This document shows, piece after piece, positions 45,057 through 54,289 of a DNA stretch of 64,000 nt (within the stretch, counting starts at the first letter, position 1; every line of letters starts with the position of its first letter). The DNA comes from Lichenicoccus roseus (GTDB lineage Bacteria; Pseudomonadota; Alphaproteobacteria; Acetobacterales; Acetobacteraceae). The notes beneath the pieces were generated by a model. The model saw nothing but the letters and a program-made list of their open reading frames with translations. It was not told where the DNA came from and did no database searches. The stretch spans positions 124,001 through 188,000 of the forward strand of contig NZ_VCDI01000001.1 of assembly GCF_005844085.1 (NCBI RefSeq), given 5' to 3'. The translations under genes and the position numbers were made by a program.

Positions 45057-45935
45057 TCACTCTGCCTTCATGCCGGAATTGAAGTGCATCGCCTTGCCTC
45101 GATACTTGGCGATGATCTGGTCGAACATCCCAGGCTGGACCTGGGCGAAGTAGGTCGCGGGCACCTTCTCGCTCGGTGCCGCCACGGCCGAATAGTTGGC
45201 GTTGGTCAGGTTGCGGCCGGAGTGGCGTACCTGATCGACCCAGCCCTTGAAGCCGGCGTCGGTCGTTGCGATAGCGTTGAAATGCATGTCCGAGAAGCCG
45301 GCGCCACTGAACTGCGCCGACTCGCCGAAATAGCGGCCCGGCTTGTCGGCGATCAGGTGCAGGCCCGTCTCCATGCCGGCCATGGCGTAGATCTGGCTGC
45401 CCAGTCGCGGGATGAAGAACGAGTTCATCACGCTGTCCGAGGTGATGTGGAACTCGATCGGGGTGCCGATCGGAAACGCGATCTCGTTGACCGTGGCGAT
45501 GCCCTGCTCCGGGTAGATGAACATCCATTTCCAGTCGAGCGCCACCACGTCGATCACCACCGGCTTGCGGCTGGAGGTGAGCGGCTTGTACGGATCGAGC
45601 GAGTGGGTGGTCTGCCAGGTGATGACCGCAAGCACCGCGATGATGGCGATCGGCACCGCCCACACCACCGTCTCCACCGGGCGGCTATGCGCCCAGTTCG
45701 GCGAATAGGTCGCCTGCGTGTTGGTGGCCCGATAGCGCCAGGCGAACAGCAGGGTAAGGCTGATCACCGGCACGACCACGATCAGCATCAGCCAGGTCGA
45801 GAGGATGATCAGGCTTTTTTCCTGCTGGCCGATATTGCCCATCGGGTCCAGCACGTCGAGCTGGCATCCACCGAGCAGAAATGCCGCGCCGAAAGCGCCT
45901 GCGCCCGGCAGCCATCGGGAAATCCTGTTCTTCAT
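45057..45935 (-). CDS. cyoA: cytochrome bo3 ubiquinol oxidase subunit II
   Basis: A 292-residue lipoprotein subunit II. The signal peptide ends in the lipobox LGGC, followed by two membrane helices and a periplasmic cupredoxin domain. The CuA cysteines of cytochrome c oxidases are missing ([15 protein letters not shown] in that place), as expected for a quinol oxidase. [22 protein letters not shown] and [19 protein letters not shown] are the family core. ATG 45935 places the lipobox correctly; the longer frame upstream does not. First gene of cyoABCD; the 150 bp before it should carry the operon promoter. Confidence 0.95.
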   Translation of the reverse strand: MKNRISRWLPGAGAFGAAFLLGGCQLDVLDPMGNIGQQEKSLIILSTWLMLIVVVPVISLTLLFAWRYRATNTQATYSPNWAHSRPVETVVWAVPIAIIAVLAVITWQTTHSLDPYKPLTSSRKPVVIDVVALDWKWMFIYPEQGIATVNEIAFPIGTPIEFHITSDSVMNSFFIPRLGSQIYAMAGMETGLHLIADKPGRYFGESAQFSGAGFSDMHFNAIATTDAGFKGWVDQVRHSGRNLTNANYSAVAAPSEKVPATYFAQVQPGMFDQIIAKYRGKAMHFNSGMKAE

Positions 45936-46084
45936 CAAGCGCCTCAATCGACCTGACCCAATCGCGGGTGCGGGGCCCTTCCGCCAAACGGCGCGAACAT
46001 AGGCGCAGCGACTGTCACAGGCCAGACGCAAACGCACATAATGCTGCGCCGCAACACGTTTCTATGAACAGCCATTCAGCAGCG

Positions 46085-46549
46085 TCAGCCAGCAGTTGCC
46101 TGCCGGGCGGCCTGGTGGACGGCACGCGCCATTGCCGCGATGCCGTTGCCGCGGTTGGTCGACAGGGCTTCGAGCAGGCCCAGATCCTTCAGGAACACCG
46201 GGTCGGTCGCCAGCACCTCGGCAGGGCTGCGGCCGGAGTACACCCGCAGCAGCAGGGCAATCAGTCCGGAGACGATGGCCGCGTCCGAAGCGCCGGCCAG
46301 TCGCAGCACGCCGTCCGCATGCTCCGCTTCCATCCAGACCCGGCTCTGGCAGCCGGGAACACGGTGCCTATCGTCGGTCCACGGCTCGGGAAACGGCGGC
46401 AGCTTGCGGCCCAGTTCGATGATGTACTGGTAGCGCTGCATCCAGTCGTCGAAGACATCGAGCTCCTCGGCGATGGCGGCTATCGCTTCGGCTGCCGTCG
46501 CCTCCTCGGGGACGACGAACGGATCGGCGGTGGTCGCGGCGTCCGGCAT
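46085..46549 (-). CDS. sufE: SufE-family cysteine desulfurase sulfur acceptor
   Basis: A 154-residue sulfur-transfer protein that takes persulfide from the SufS cysteine desulfurase for Fe-S cluster assembly. The sulfur-carrying cysteine is C67 in HRVPGCQSRVW. LDVFDDWMQRYQYIIELGRKLPP and GLIALLLRVYSGRSPAEVL are the family helices. ATG 46549 was chosen because AGGA sits 8 bp upstream, whereas the ATG three codons earlier lies directly on that site and the hslU stop. It follows hslU with about 10 bp spacing. sufS is not in the window. Confidence 0.92.
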   Translation of the reverse strand: MPDAATTADPFVVPEEATAAEAIAAIAEELDVFDDWMQRYQYIIELGRKLPPFPEPWTDDRHRVPGCQSRVWMEAEHADGVLRLAGASDAAIVSGLIALLLRVYSGRSPAEVLATDPVFLKDLGLLEALSTNRGNGIAAMARAVHQAARQATAG

Positions 46550-46559
46550 GGCCGCCATC

Positions 46560-47875
<1,316 letters not shown>

Positions 47876-47876
<1 letters not shown>

Positions 47877-48472
47877 CAGCGTGTCCCTTCCGCCGCCAGG
47901 CTCTCGACGATCAGCGAGTGGTTGGTGTAGACGCAGATGTCGGCGGCGATGCGCATCGCGCGACGCGCGACGTCCTCCGCCGAAAGCCCGTCCACGCTCA
48001 TCAAGGCGCGTGCGGCGGCAAGCGCGTAGTTGCCACCCGAGCCGATCGCGATCACGCCGTCTTCCGGCTCCAGCACGTCGCCGTTTCCGGTGAGGGTGAA
48101 GGAGCGGGTGGCGTCGGCCACCACCATCATCGCCTCCAGCCGGCGCAGGTAGCGGTCGGTGCGCCAGTCCTTGGCAAGCTCGACGCAGGCGCGCTCGAGC
48201 TGGCTGGGATAGCGTTCCAGCTTGGCTTCCAGCCGCTCGAGCAGCGTGAAGGCATCCGCGGTGGCTCCCGCGAAGCCGGACAGGATGGCGCCGTCCGGTC
48301 CGATCCGGCGCACCTTGCGGGCGTTGCCCTTGATGACCGTCTGGCCAAGGGTGACCTGGCCGTCGCCGGCGACGGTGACCTGGTCGCCGCGCCGGACGCA
48401 CAGGATGGTGGTTCCGTGCCAGCCGATGGGATCGTGGCCGGCGGCCGGACCGGTAAACTGCGATGTCTGCAT
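47876..48472 (-). CDS. hslV: ATP-dependent protease peptidase subunit HslV
   Basis: A 198-residue threonine protease subunit forming the proteolytic core of HslVU. The N-terminal propeptide of 20 residues ends in WHG, and the catalytic threonine is T21 of [44 protein letters not shown] and [15 protein letters not shown] are family motifs. The 20-residue prosequence is longer than in enterobacteria but usual in alphaproteobacteria. It leads the hslV-hslU-sufE cluster. Confidence 0.97.
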
Positions 48473-48533
48473 GATGGCGGTAGATAATCAGTCTGCATCG
48501 CGGCGCAAGCCGGGCAGCAACGCCAGTCGCGGT

Positions 48534-48920
48534 TCAGGAGCCCGCCGGAGGGGAAGCCGGCGCGGTATCGAGCTCGCGCAGCAGGTCGATCAGCTGGCTC
48601 GGGCGGAACGGCTTGGCCAGCATCCTCTCGCCAGGGCGCAGCGTTCGGTCTTCCAGCACATCGGCCCGACCGGTGATGTAGACCACCGCGATGTCCGGCA
48701 GCAGCGCCTGGGCGATGGCGGCAACGACGAAGCCGTTGCGTCCGGTGCGCAGGTCGAGGTCGGTCACCAGGACGCGCGGCTTCACCTGCTCGTCGCGCAA
48801 CGCTGCCAGCGCCTCCGCCTCGCTCGCCGCCTCGACCACGCCGATGCCGGCATCGCGCAGCGCCTCGCCGAGCGTTGTCCGCACCAGCGGGTCGTCGTCG
48901 AGCAACAACAGGTCACACAT
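48534..48920 (-). CDS. single-domain response regulator (CheY-like)
   Basis: A 128-residue receiver domain with no output domain. The acidic cluster is LLLLDDDP (D8-D10), the phospho-acceptor is D54 in VLVTDLDL, the switch threonine is in VVYITGR, and the conserved lysine is in LAKPF. A short Ala/Pro tail follows. Such proteins act by binding partners rather than DNA; no histidine kinase is adjacent. ATG 48920 starts the receiver directly; an earlier in-frame start adds residues without conservation. Confidence 0.9.
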   Translation of the reverse strand: MCDLLLLDDDPLVRTTLGEALRDAGIGVVEAASEAEALAALRDEQVKPRVLVTDLDLRTGRNGFVVAAIAQALLPDIAVVYITGRADVLEDRTLRPGERMLAKPFRPSQLIDLLRELDTAPASPPAGS

Positions 48921-49045
48921 CAGGTGTCCTTCCCGCCCACGACGATGCAACGAAATACCGGCGCAGTTCTATCACGGATAGATAACGTCGAAACGCTCTG
49001 TTTTCCCAAGCGCTTCGTCCGAGCGACGGTTGCAGGGGAAACAGC

Positions 49046-49537
49046 ATGTCCACGATCGACCAGGGAAGCGGGCCAGGCAGCGGTCCGGCGGGCGCGGCGC
49101 AGGCAGCGGGCGACACCCGGCGTCCAAGGATCAGCCACCTGCTGGAGACCTCGGTCTATGTCGCCCACCTGGACCGGGCGCAGCACTTCTACCAGGAAGT
49201 GTTCGGCTTCGAGCTGTTCCTGCGTGACGAACGCATGGCGGGCCTGGCGATCCCGGGTTCGAGCGTCCTGTTGCTGTTCCTGGCCGGCGCCTCGACGCAG
49301 CCGACCCCGACCGATGGCGGCGGCGCGATCCCGCCGCATGACGGCGGCGGCGCGGTGCATCTGTGCCTGGCAATGCCGCTCGGCGAGATCGAGGCCTGGG
49401 AGGCACATCTTGCCCGGCTCGGGGTGCCGGTGGAAAGCCGCATTACCTGGCCGCGCGGGGGCGTCAGCCTCTACGTGCGCGACCCCGACGGCAGCCTGCT
49501 CGAAATTGCCACCCCGGGGCTTTGGCCAAGCTGGTAG
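49046..49537 (+). CDS. VOC-family (glyoxalase/dioxygenase superfamily) protein
   Basis: A 163-residue vicinal-oxygen-chelate protein. An extended Gly/Ala-rich N-terminus of about 28 residues precedes the fold, which begins LLETSVYVAHLDRAQHFYQEVFGFELF. The second half has AVHLCLAMPLGEIEAWEAHLARLGVPVES and VRDPDGSLLEIATPG with the expected metal-binding glutamate. Substrate unknown. GGGGAA upstream of ATG 49046 supports the start. It is divergent from the response regulator. Confidence 0.88.
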   Translation: MSTIDQGSGPGSGPAGAAQAAGDTRRPRISHLLETSVYVAHLDRAQHFYQEVFGFELFLRDERMAGLAIPGSSVLLLFLAGASTQPTPTDGGGAIPPHDGGGAVHLCLAMPLGEIEAWEAHLARLGVPVESRITWPRGGVSLYVRDPDGSLLEIATPGLWPSW

Positions 49538-49660
49538 TCGCAAATTATAACGTCTGACACTAGGGATTTTACGATTTATTCATTACGTTAATCCGGATCC
49601 GCACGGCGATTGTCCCGGCTGTCGAACCGTTATCGGAACGGTATCCCAGGACCTCATTCC

Positions 49661-49771
49661 ATGCTTGAACTTGCCATCATGCTCATGAGCTTTGTCTCCT
49701 TCGGAACGCTGTGGGCGTTCTGCGCGATGTTGTTCGACCGCACTCCGATGCTTTCGCCGGAGGACGTCTGA
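49661..49771 (+). CDS. putative 36-residue membrane peptide
   Basis: A short frame from ATG 49661 to TGA 49771 encodes one hydrophobic helix (ELAIMLMSFVSFGTLWAFC, then AMLF) and a polar tail DRTPMLSPEDV. CAGGA lies about 9 bp upstream. The 110 bp before it is one of the most AT-rich stretches of the window, fitting a promoter. No close family comes to mind; small single-helix proteins of this size often accompany membrane enzymes. The downstream ThDP gene runs the opposite way and ends 7 bp after it, so this is a separate unit. Confidence 0.5.
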   Translation: MLELAIMLMSFVSFGTLWAFCAMLFDRTPMLSPEDV

Positions 49772-49778
49772 GCCTGCA

Positions 49779-51497
49779 TCACACCGAGATCGGCACCTCG
49801 ATCAGGTTGGGCAGGCCTGAGGCGATCCCCGCCTCGACGGCCTGGGCGATGTCGGCGGCGCGATCGACCCGCCGGGCAGGTACTCCCATCGAGGCGGCCA
49901 GCGCGAGGTAGTCGATCGGTGGATCGATCAGGTCCATGGCGATGAAGCGGTTCGAGGCGCGCGACAGGTAGTGCGCCTGTCCCTTCATGTAGTTCTTCAG
50001 GATGTTGTATTCGCGGTTGTTCATGACCACGAACGTCACCGGCAGCTTCTCGTGCGCCGCCGTCCACAGCGCCTGCGGCGAATACAGCGCCGCGCCGTCG
50101 CCGACCAGGCACACCACCGGCTCGCGGCCGATGCCGAGGCTGTAGCCGACCGAGGCCGGCAGGCCCCAGCCGAGTGCGCCGCCGCGGAGGAAGGCATACT
50201 CGCGCACCGTCTCGCTGTACAGCAGCGACCGCAGATGGCCGGAGGTGGCGATCGCCTCGTCGACGATCGGGATCTTCGGACCGATGGCGCGCAGCACCTC
50301 GCGGGCGGCGACCAGCGGCGTGGTGACCGCCTGCCCGGCCTCGCGATCGGCCTGCGCCGCCAGCGCCTCGCGACGCGCGCGCATGGCGGTGGCGTGGCCG
50401 GCGGCGGCGCGGTCGTGCGCCTCGCGGCGTGGCGCCACCCGGTCGCGCAGCATCGGCACCAGCACGCGCAGCGAGGCCTGGATATCGCCCTGCAGCGACA
50501 GCTCGGTCGGATAGGAGCGGCCGAGATCGCGCACGTCGGTCGAGAGCTGGAACACCCGGCAGGTATCCGGCACCGCCGAACCCTCGGTGTAGAGGATCGT
50601 GATCACCGACTTGCCGCCGAGCGCGAACAGCGCGTCGTAACCCGCCAGCACCTCGGCGATCTCGTTGGCGCGGGTCGGCAGGTTGCCGCTCCAGAGCGGG
50701 TGCGCCGTCGGAAACGGCAGGTGCGCCGGCCAGGACGAGCCGTACACCGGCGCGCCGAGCGCGTCCGCCAGCAGCACCATCTCGCCGGTCGCCCCACGCG
50801 CGCTCACCTCGTCGCCGGCAATCAGGGCCAGACGGCCGGGCGGGATCGAGGCCAGCAGATCGGCGAGCCGGTCGAGCGAACCCGCGACCGAGGCGGTATC
50901 GATGGTGGAGCGCTCCGGGACGGCGATGGTGGTCATCGCCTCCATCATGTCCATCGGCAGCGACAGGAAGACCGGCCCGGACGGGGCGGCCGCGCAATCC
51001 AGGAAGGCGCGCCGCACCAGGATCGGCAGCTGGTCGACATGGGTGACCTCGCGCGCCCACTTCACGCTGGGGGCCGCAATGCCGACCAGGTCGCCGAACA
51101 GCAGCGGGTCCATCAGCGCATGGCGGCTGTCCTGCTGGCCAGCGGTCACCACCAGCGGCGTCCCGGAGATCGAGGCGTTCAGCAGATTGCCGAGCCCATG
51201 CCCCAGCCCTCCGGCGGTATGCAGGTTGATGAAGCCGGGGCGCCGCGCCGCCTGCGCGTAGCCGTCGGCCATCGCCACCACGCTCGCTTCCTGCAGGGCG
51301 AGCACGTAGTCGATCTGCGTGGTGCTCAGCAGGGCGTCGATCAGGGGCAGCTCGGTGGTGCCGGGATTGCCGAAGATATACTCGACGCCCTCGCCTTCGA
51401 GCAGTTCGAGCAGCAGCTCGGCGCCACGACGCGGCGCGAGGTCGGCGGCGCGCCGGACACCGCTGGACCCGGCGCCGAGGGTGGATGGGTCGGACAT
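49779..51497 (-). CDS. ThDP-dependent decarboxylase, benzoylformate decarboxylase-like
   Basis: A 572-residue thiamine-diphosphate enzyme of the acetolactate synthase/benzoylformate decarboxylase superfamily. The N-terminal PYR domain has VEYIFGNPGTTELPLIDAL with the conserved activating glutamate in LALQEASVVAMADGYA. The C-terminal PP domain has the ThDP-binding motif VGDGAALYSPQALWTAAHEKLPVTFVVMNN. Closest in style to MdlC-type 2-keto acid decarboxylases, but the substrate is not proven; other branched or aromatic keto acids are possible. ATG 51497 excludes an upstream stretch rich in Arg and Pro. No regulatory partner adjoins it. Confidence 0.85.
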   Translation of the reverse strand: MSDPSTLGAGSSGVRRAADLAPRRGAELLLELLEGEGVEYIFGNPGTTELPLIDALLSTTQIDYVLALQEASVVAMADGYAQAARRPGFINLHTAGGLGHGLGNLLNASISGTPLVVTAGQQDSRHALMDPLLFGDLVGIAAPSVKWAREVTHVDQLPILVRRAFLDCAAAPSGPVFLSLPMDMMEAMTTIAVPERSTIDTASVAGSLDRLADLLASIPPGRLALIAGDEVSARGATGEMVLLADALGAPVYGSSWPAHLPFPTAHPLWSGNLPTRANEIAEVLAGYDALFALGGKSVITILYTEGSAVPDTCRVFQLSTDVRDLGRSYPTELSLQGDIQASLRVLVPMLRDRVAPRREAHDRAAAGHATAMRARREALAAQADREAGQAVTTPLVAAREVLRAIGPKIPIVDEAIATSGHLRSLLYSETVREYAFLRGGALGWGLPASVGYSLGIGREPVVCLVGDGAALYSPQALWTAAHEKLPVTFVVMNNREYNILKNYMKGQAHYLSRASNRFIAMDLIDPPIDYLALAASMGVPARRVDRAADIAQAVEAGIASGLPNLIEVPISV

Positions 51498-51605
51498 CGG
51501 TGGCGCTCCGGTTGCAGGTCGCCATGATGCCGGCATGACGCACCGGCGTCAGCCCCTCCGGCAGCAGTGCCATGTCGCGACATGCTGCAGCTAATTTCGC
51601 AATAA

Positions 51606-51639
51606 CGGTCTCCGTCCGACAAAATACCGTTTTCGTCCG
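51606..51639. promoter_or_regulatory. two imperfect direct repeats in the divergent promoter region
   Basis: CGGTCTCCGTCCG (51606-51618) and CCGTTTTCGTCCG (51627-51639) match at 10 of 13 positions and are 21 bp apart, two helical turns. They lie in an AT-richer stretch about 110-140 bp before the ThDP gene (minus) and about 135-165 bp before the exported protein at 51773 (plus). A regulator binding site is possible; no regulator gene is adjacent. Confidence 0.35.
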
Positions 51640-51772
51640 TTACAACAAATATAGATGCGTGTTAGCCTAGTAATACTTCGTCAAAGCGAGGTGAGTAACG
51701 ATCTCGTTGCTTGGTTGGAAGTTTCGTCTTCGACATGTTGTCGGCAGTGCTTCAACCGGATTACCCCTCGTC

Positions 51773-52288
51773 ATGTGGCTGGCAAGATCCGCTCGCTGGG
51801 CTCTGCTGTTCGCATGCCTTGCCGGGACCTCCTCCGCTTTGTCGGTCGTCGGCGGCGCAAGATCGCTCGATACCCCGCCCAACGGAGCGCCGGGCTTCGC
51901 AACGCTGCCGAGCATCGGGGGAGCGCCGGCAACCGCTTCCGTCCGTCCGCGGGGGATGCCCAGGGGCCGGCACATGGAGCCGATCGCCGATGCGCTCGCC
52001 GACGCCGCGACGTTGCCGTCGGGCACCGAGTTGCTGGTCGGTCCGGGCTGGCTGCTCTGCACCAAGAACGGAGCCTGCATCCTGCATGACGAGGACGATC
52101 CGAGGGTGTCGATGACCATCGGGACTGCCTTCCTGGTCAACGGGCAGCGCGAGATGCTGGTCGCCAACCCGTCGCTGCTGAATGCACCGGCGGCGGTGCG
52201 GCTGGTCCGCGCCAGCAGCGGCCGGACGTCCTACCAGGCCCTCGAGGTAGTCGACGCCAGGACGCGCGAGCCTATCGGCCTGGAGTGA
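51773..52288 (+). CDS. hypothetical exported protein
   Basis: A 171-residue protein with a predicted signal peptide (RSARWALLFACLAGTSSALS) and an Ala/Pro-rich linker. The mature domain contains LPSGTELLVGPGWLLCTKNGACILHDEDDPRVSMTIGTAFLVNGQREML. Two cysteines, C113 and C119 by my count (LLCTKNGACIL), could form a disulfide. I do not recognise the family. ATG 51773 gives the cleanest signal peptide, but its ribosome binding site is weak and a longer frame starts at 51707. It ends 17 bp inside the 3' end of the converging S9 peptidase gene. Confidence 0.6.
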   Translation: MWLARSARWALLFACLAGTSSALSVVGGARSLDTPPNGAPGFATLPSIGGAPATASVRPRGMPRGRHMEPIADALADAATLPSGTELLVGPGWLLCTKNGACILHDEDDPRVSMTIGTAFLVNGQREMLVANPSLLNAPAAVRLVRASSGRTSYQALEVVDARTREPIGLE

Positions 52289-54236
52289 TCGCGGGGCCGG
52301 ACGCCGTGGCGAACCAGCGGGTGAACCAGGCGACGCCGCGGCGCTTCAGGTCCTCGCGATCGGCCTCGTGCACCAGGGCGTGGCCCTCGCCCGGGTAGAC
52401 GACGAAGCTCGCCGGGACGTGCAGCGCCCGCATGGCGGTGAAGAACTCCTGGCTCTGCGGCAGCGGACATTCCACATCGCGCTCGCCGACGGCGATCAGT
52501 ACCGGTGTCGCCACGCCGCGCATGTGGGTGATCGGCGAGGCGCGCAGGTAGGGCGCCGGATTGTCATACACCGAGCCGCCGAAATTGACCTCGTCGGACC
52601 CGGCCTGCGGCGCCTCGCCCTCGATCGACAGCCAGTCCGACACGCCCGCATCGGCGACGCCGGCGCGGAAGCGATGGGTCTGGGTGACCGCCCACATCGT
52701 CATGTAGCCGCCGTACGAGCCCCCGGTGATGCCGAGCCGGCGATCGTCGATTGGTGCCGCGCGTTCGGCGGCGTCGACCCCGGTCAGCACGTCGCGCCAG
52801 TCGCCGCCGCCGATGTCGCGTATGCTGCCGGCGGCGAACGCCTCGCCCTGGCCGAAGCTGCCGCGATAGTTCGGCTCGAACACGTCCCAGCCCTGTTCCA
52901 GCCAGGCGCGCACGGCACCGCGCATGGACGGAAATTCCGGTGTCGCGGCGGCCTCCGGACCGCCATGCACGTCGACGATCATCGGCCGCCTGGCGGTGCC
53001 GGCGTGCGCGGGCGTCAGCAGCCAGCCCTGCACGTCGAGCCCGTCGTTGCGCCAGGTGATCGAGCGGGCAGTGCCGGCGGCGGCGGCACCATCGTTGTCG
53101 TGGGTGATCGGCCGCCAGGCGCCGACCGGGCCGGCCACGATCGCGGGCGCGCGGTCGAAGCTCTGCGACACCGCGGCGGAGCCGTGCCGGCTGCAGGACA
53201 GCGATAGATTCCAGCCACCGGCCGACAGCATGCGCTGGCCGGACCACAGCGTGCGCGGCGGCATCCCCGGCGCCAGGGTGGCGATGGCGCTGTCGCCGCC
53301 CGAGAGCATGGTCGCGGTCAGGCCGTCGCCGCAGTGCCAGTCGAGCGAGGTGACGGTGGCGTGCAGCCCGGGGGTGAGGTTGCGTGGCGGCGTCGCCGAG
53401 GCGCCGGAGAGCGGCAGCAGGAACGCGTCGCCGCCGGTGGAGCCGAAATCGCTCATCCAGCCGCCGATGAAGGCGACGCTGGCGCCGTCCGGGGCGACCA
53501 CCGGACTGGCCAGTTGCTCGCTCGGTCCGGGGGTGAACAACGTGCGCGCGGCGCCCGATCGATCGAAGGCGTAGAGCCGCGCGACCCACCAGTTGCTGTC
53601 GCCGTTGCCGTGCGCCGCGGTGGCGACGAAGCCGCCATCCGGGCGCCAGTCATATTCGTAGACGTAGAGATCGGCCGGCGATGCAAATCGCAGCGCGCCG
53701 TGCTCGACGGTGGCGATGCGCTGCTCGTCGAAGGTGACGCCGACCTCGCCCTGCAGGGGCGCTGCCGCCTGGGTGGCGCCGACGCGCTTGTGGGCGTTCG
53801 CGGTGGCCAGCACGGCGAGCCGGTCGCCGGGGCCGTAGCGCAGGCTGTCGAGCGGCCCGTCGAACGACAGGATGCGGCGCGGCGTGCCACCGGTGGCGGC
53901 GACGGTCTCGATGGTGGTGCCGACTCCGTCCGGCGCGTCGAGCAGGAAGGCGAGCGTGCTGCCGTCGTGCGACCACGCCAGCGAGGATGGCGCGCAGCCC
54001 GGCTGGCCGTCGCACGGCAGCGCCACCGGCCGGGCGCTGCCGTCGAGTCCGCGGATCAGCAGGCGGGCGGGCGGCTGCGTCTCCGCAGGCAGGTCCAGCG
54101 TCTCGATCGAGGCGACGTGCAGCCCGTCCGGCGCGATCGCGACGCTCCTGAACAGGTGCAGGGGCGGCGTGTCGGCCGAAGCGTCGGCAAACGGAACGAG
54201 GGCGAGGAGAGAGGTGGCAGCAAGCAAGCGAAGCAT
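52272..54236 (-). CDS. exported S9-family prolyl oligopeptidase-like peptidase (copy 1)
   Basis: A 654-residue serine peptidase with a signal peptide (MLRLLAATSLLALVPFADASA), a beta-propeller gate (about 30-390) and a C-terminal alpha/beta hydrolase domain. The catalytic serine is S507 in GGSYGGYMTMW. Asp is in VGERDVECPLPQ and His in GEGHALV. VDVHGGPEAA forms the oxyanion hole. It should release dipeptides or acyl-amino acids from exported peptides. It is clearly paralogous to the peptidase at 56933: FIGG-MSDFGSTGGDAF-LPL and FGQGEAFA recur in both. An esterase gene precedes it by 53 bp, probably in one operon. Confidence 0.92.
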   Translation of the reverse strand: MLRLLAATSLLALVPFADASADTPPLHLFRSVAIAPDGLHVASIETLDLPAETQPPARLLIRGLDGSARPVALPCDGQPGCAPSSLAWSHDGSTLAFLLDAPDGVGTTIETVAATGGTPRRILSFDGPLDSLRYGPGDRLAVLATANAHKRVGATQAAAPLQGEVGVTFDEQRIATVEHGALRFASPADLYVYEYDWRPDGGFVATAAHGNGDSNWWVARLYAFDRSGAARTLFTPGPSEQLASPVVAPDGASVAFIGGWMSDFGSTGGDAFLLPLSGASATPPRNLTPGLHATVTSLDWHCGDGLTATMLSGGDSAIATLAPGMPPRTLWSGQRMLSAGGWNLSLSCSRHGSAAVSQSFDRAPAIVAGPVGAWRPITHDNDGAAAAGTARSITWRNDGLDVQGWLLTPAHAGTARRPMIVDVHGGPEAAATPEFPSMRGAVRAWLEQGWDVFEPNYRGSFGQGEAFAAGSIRDIGGGDWRDVLTGVDAAERAAPIDDRRLGITGGSYGGYMTMWAVTQTHRFRAGVADAGVSDWLSIEGEAPQAGSDEVNFGGSVYDNPAPYLRASPITHMRGVATPVLIAVGERDVECPLPQSQEFFTAMRALHVPASFVVYPGEGHALVHEADREDLKRRGVAWFTRWFATASGPAITPGR

Positions 54237-54289
54237 GACCGGGGTCTGGGGCCTGCGGCCCCAGCGGGTCAAGGGCAGCGCCCTTGCCC

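Noticed and set aside
43103-45082. Long plus-strand frame opposite cyoB
   Set aside because: It is rich in His, Asp, Arg and Glu with no recognisable fold, as expected when GC-rich third-position bias opens the antisense frame of a real gene.
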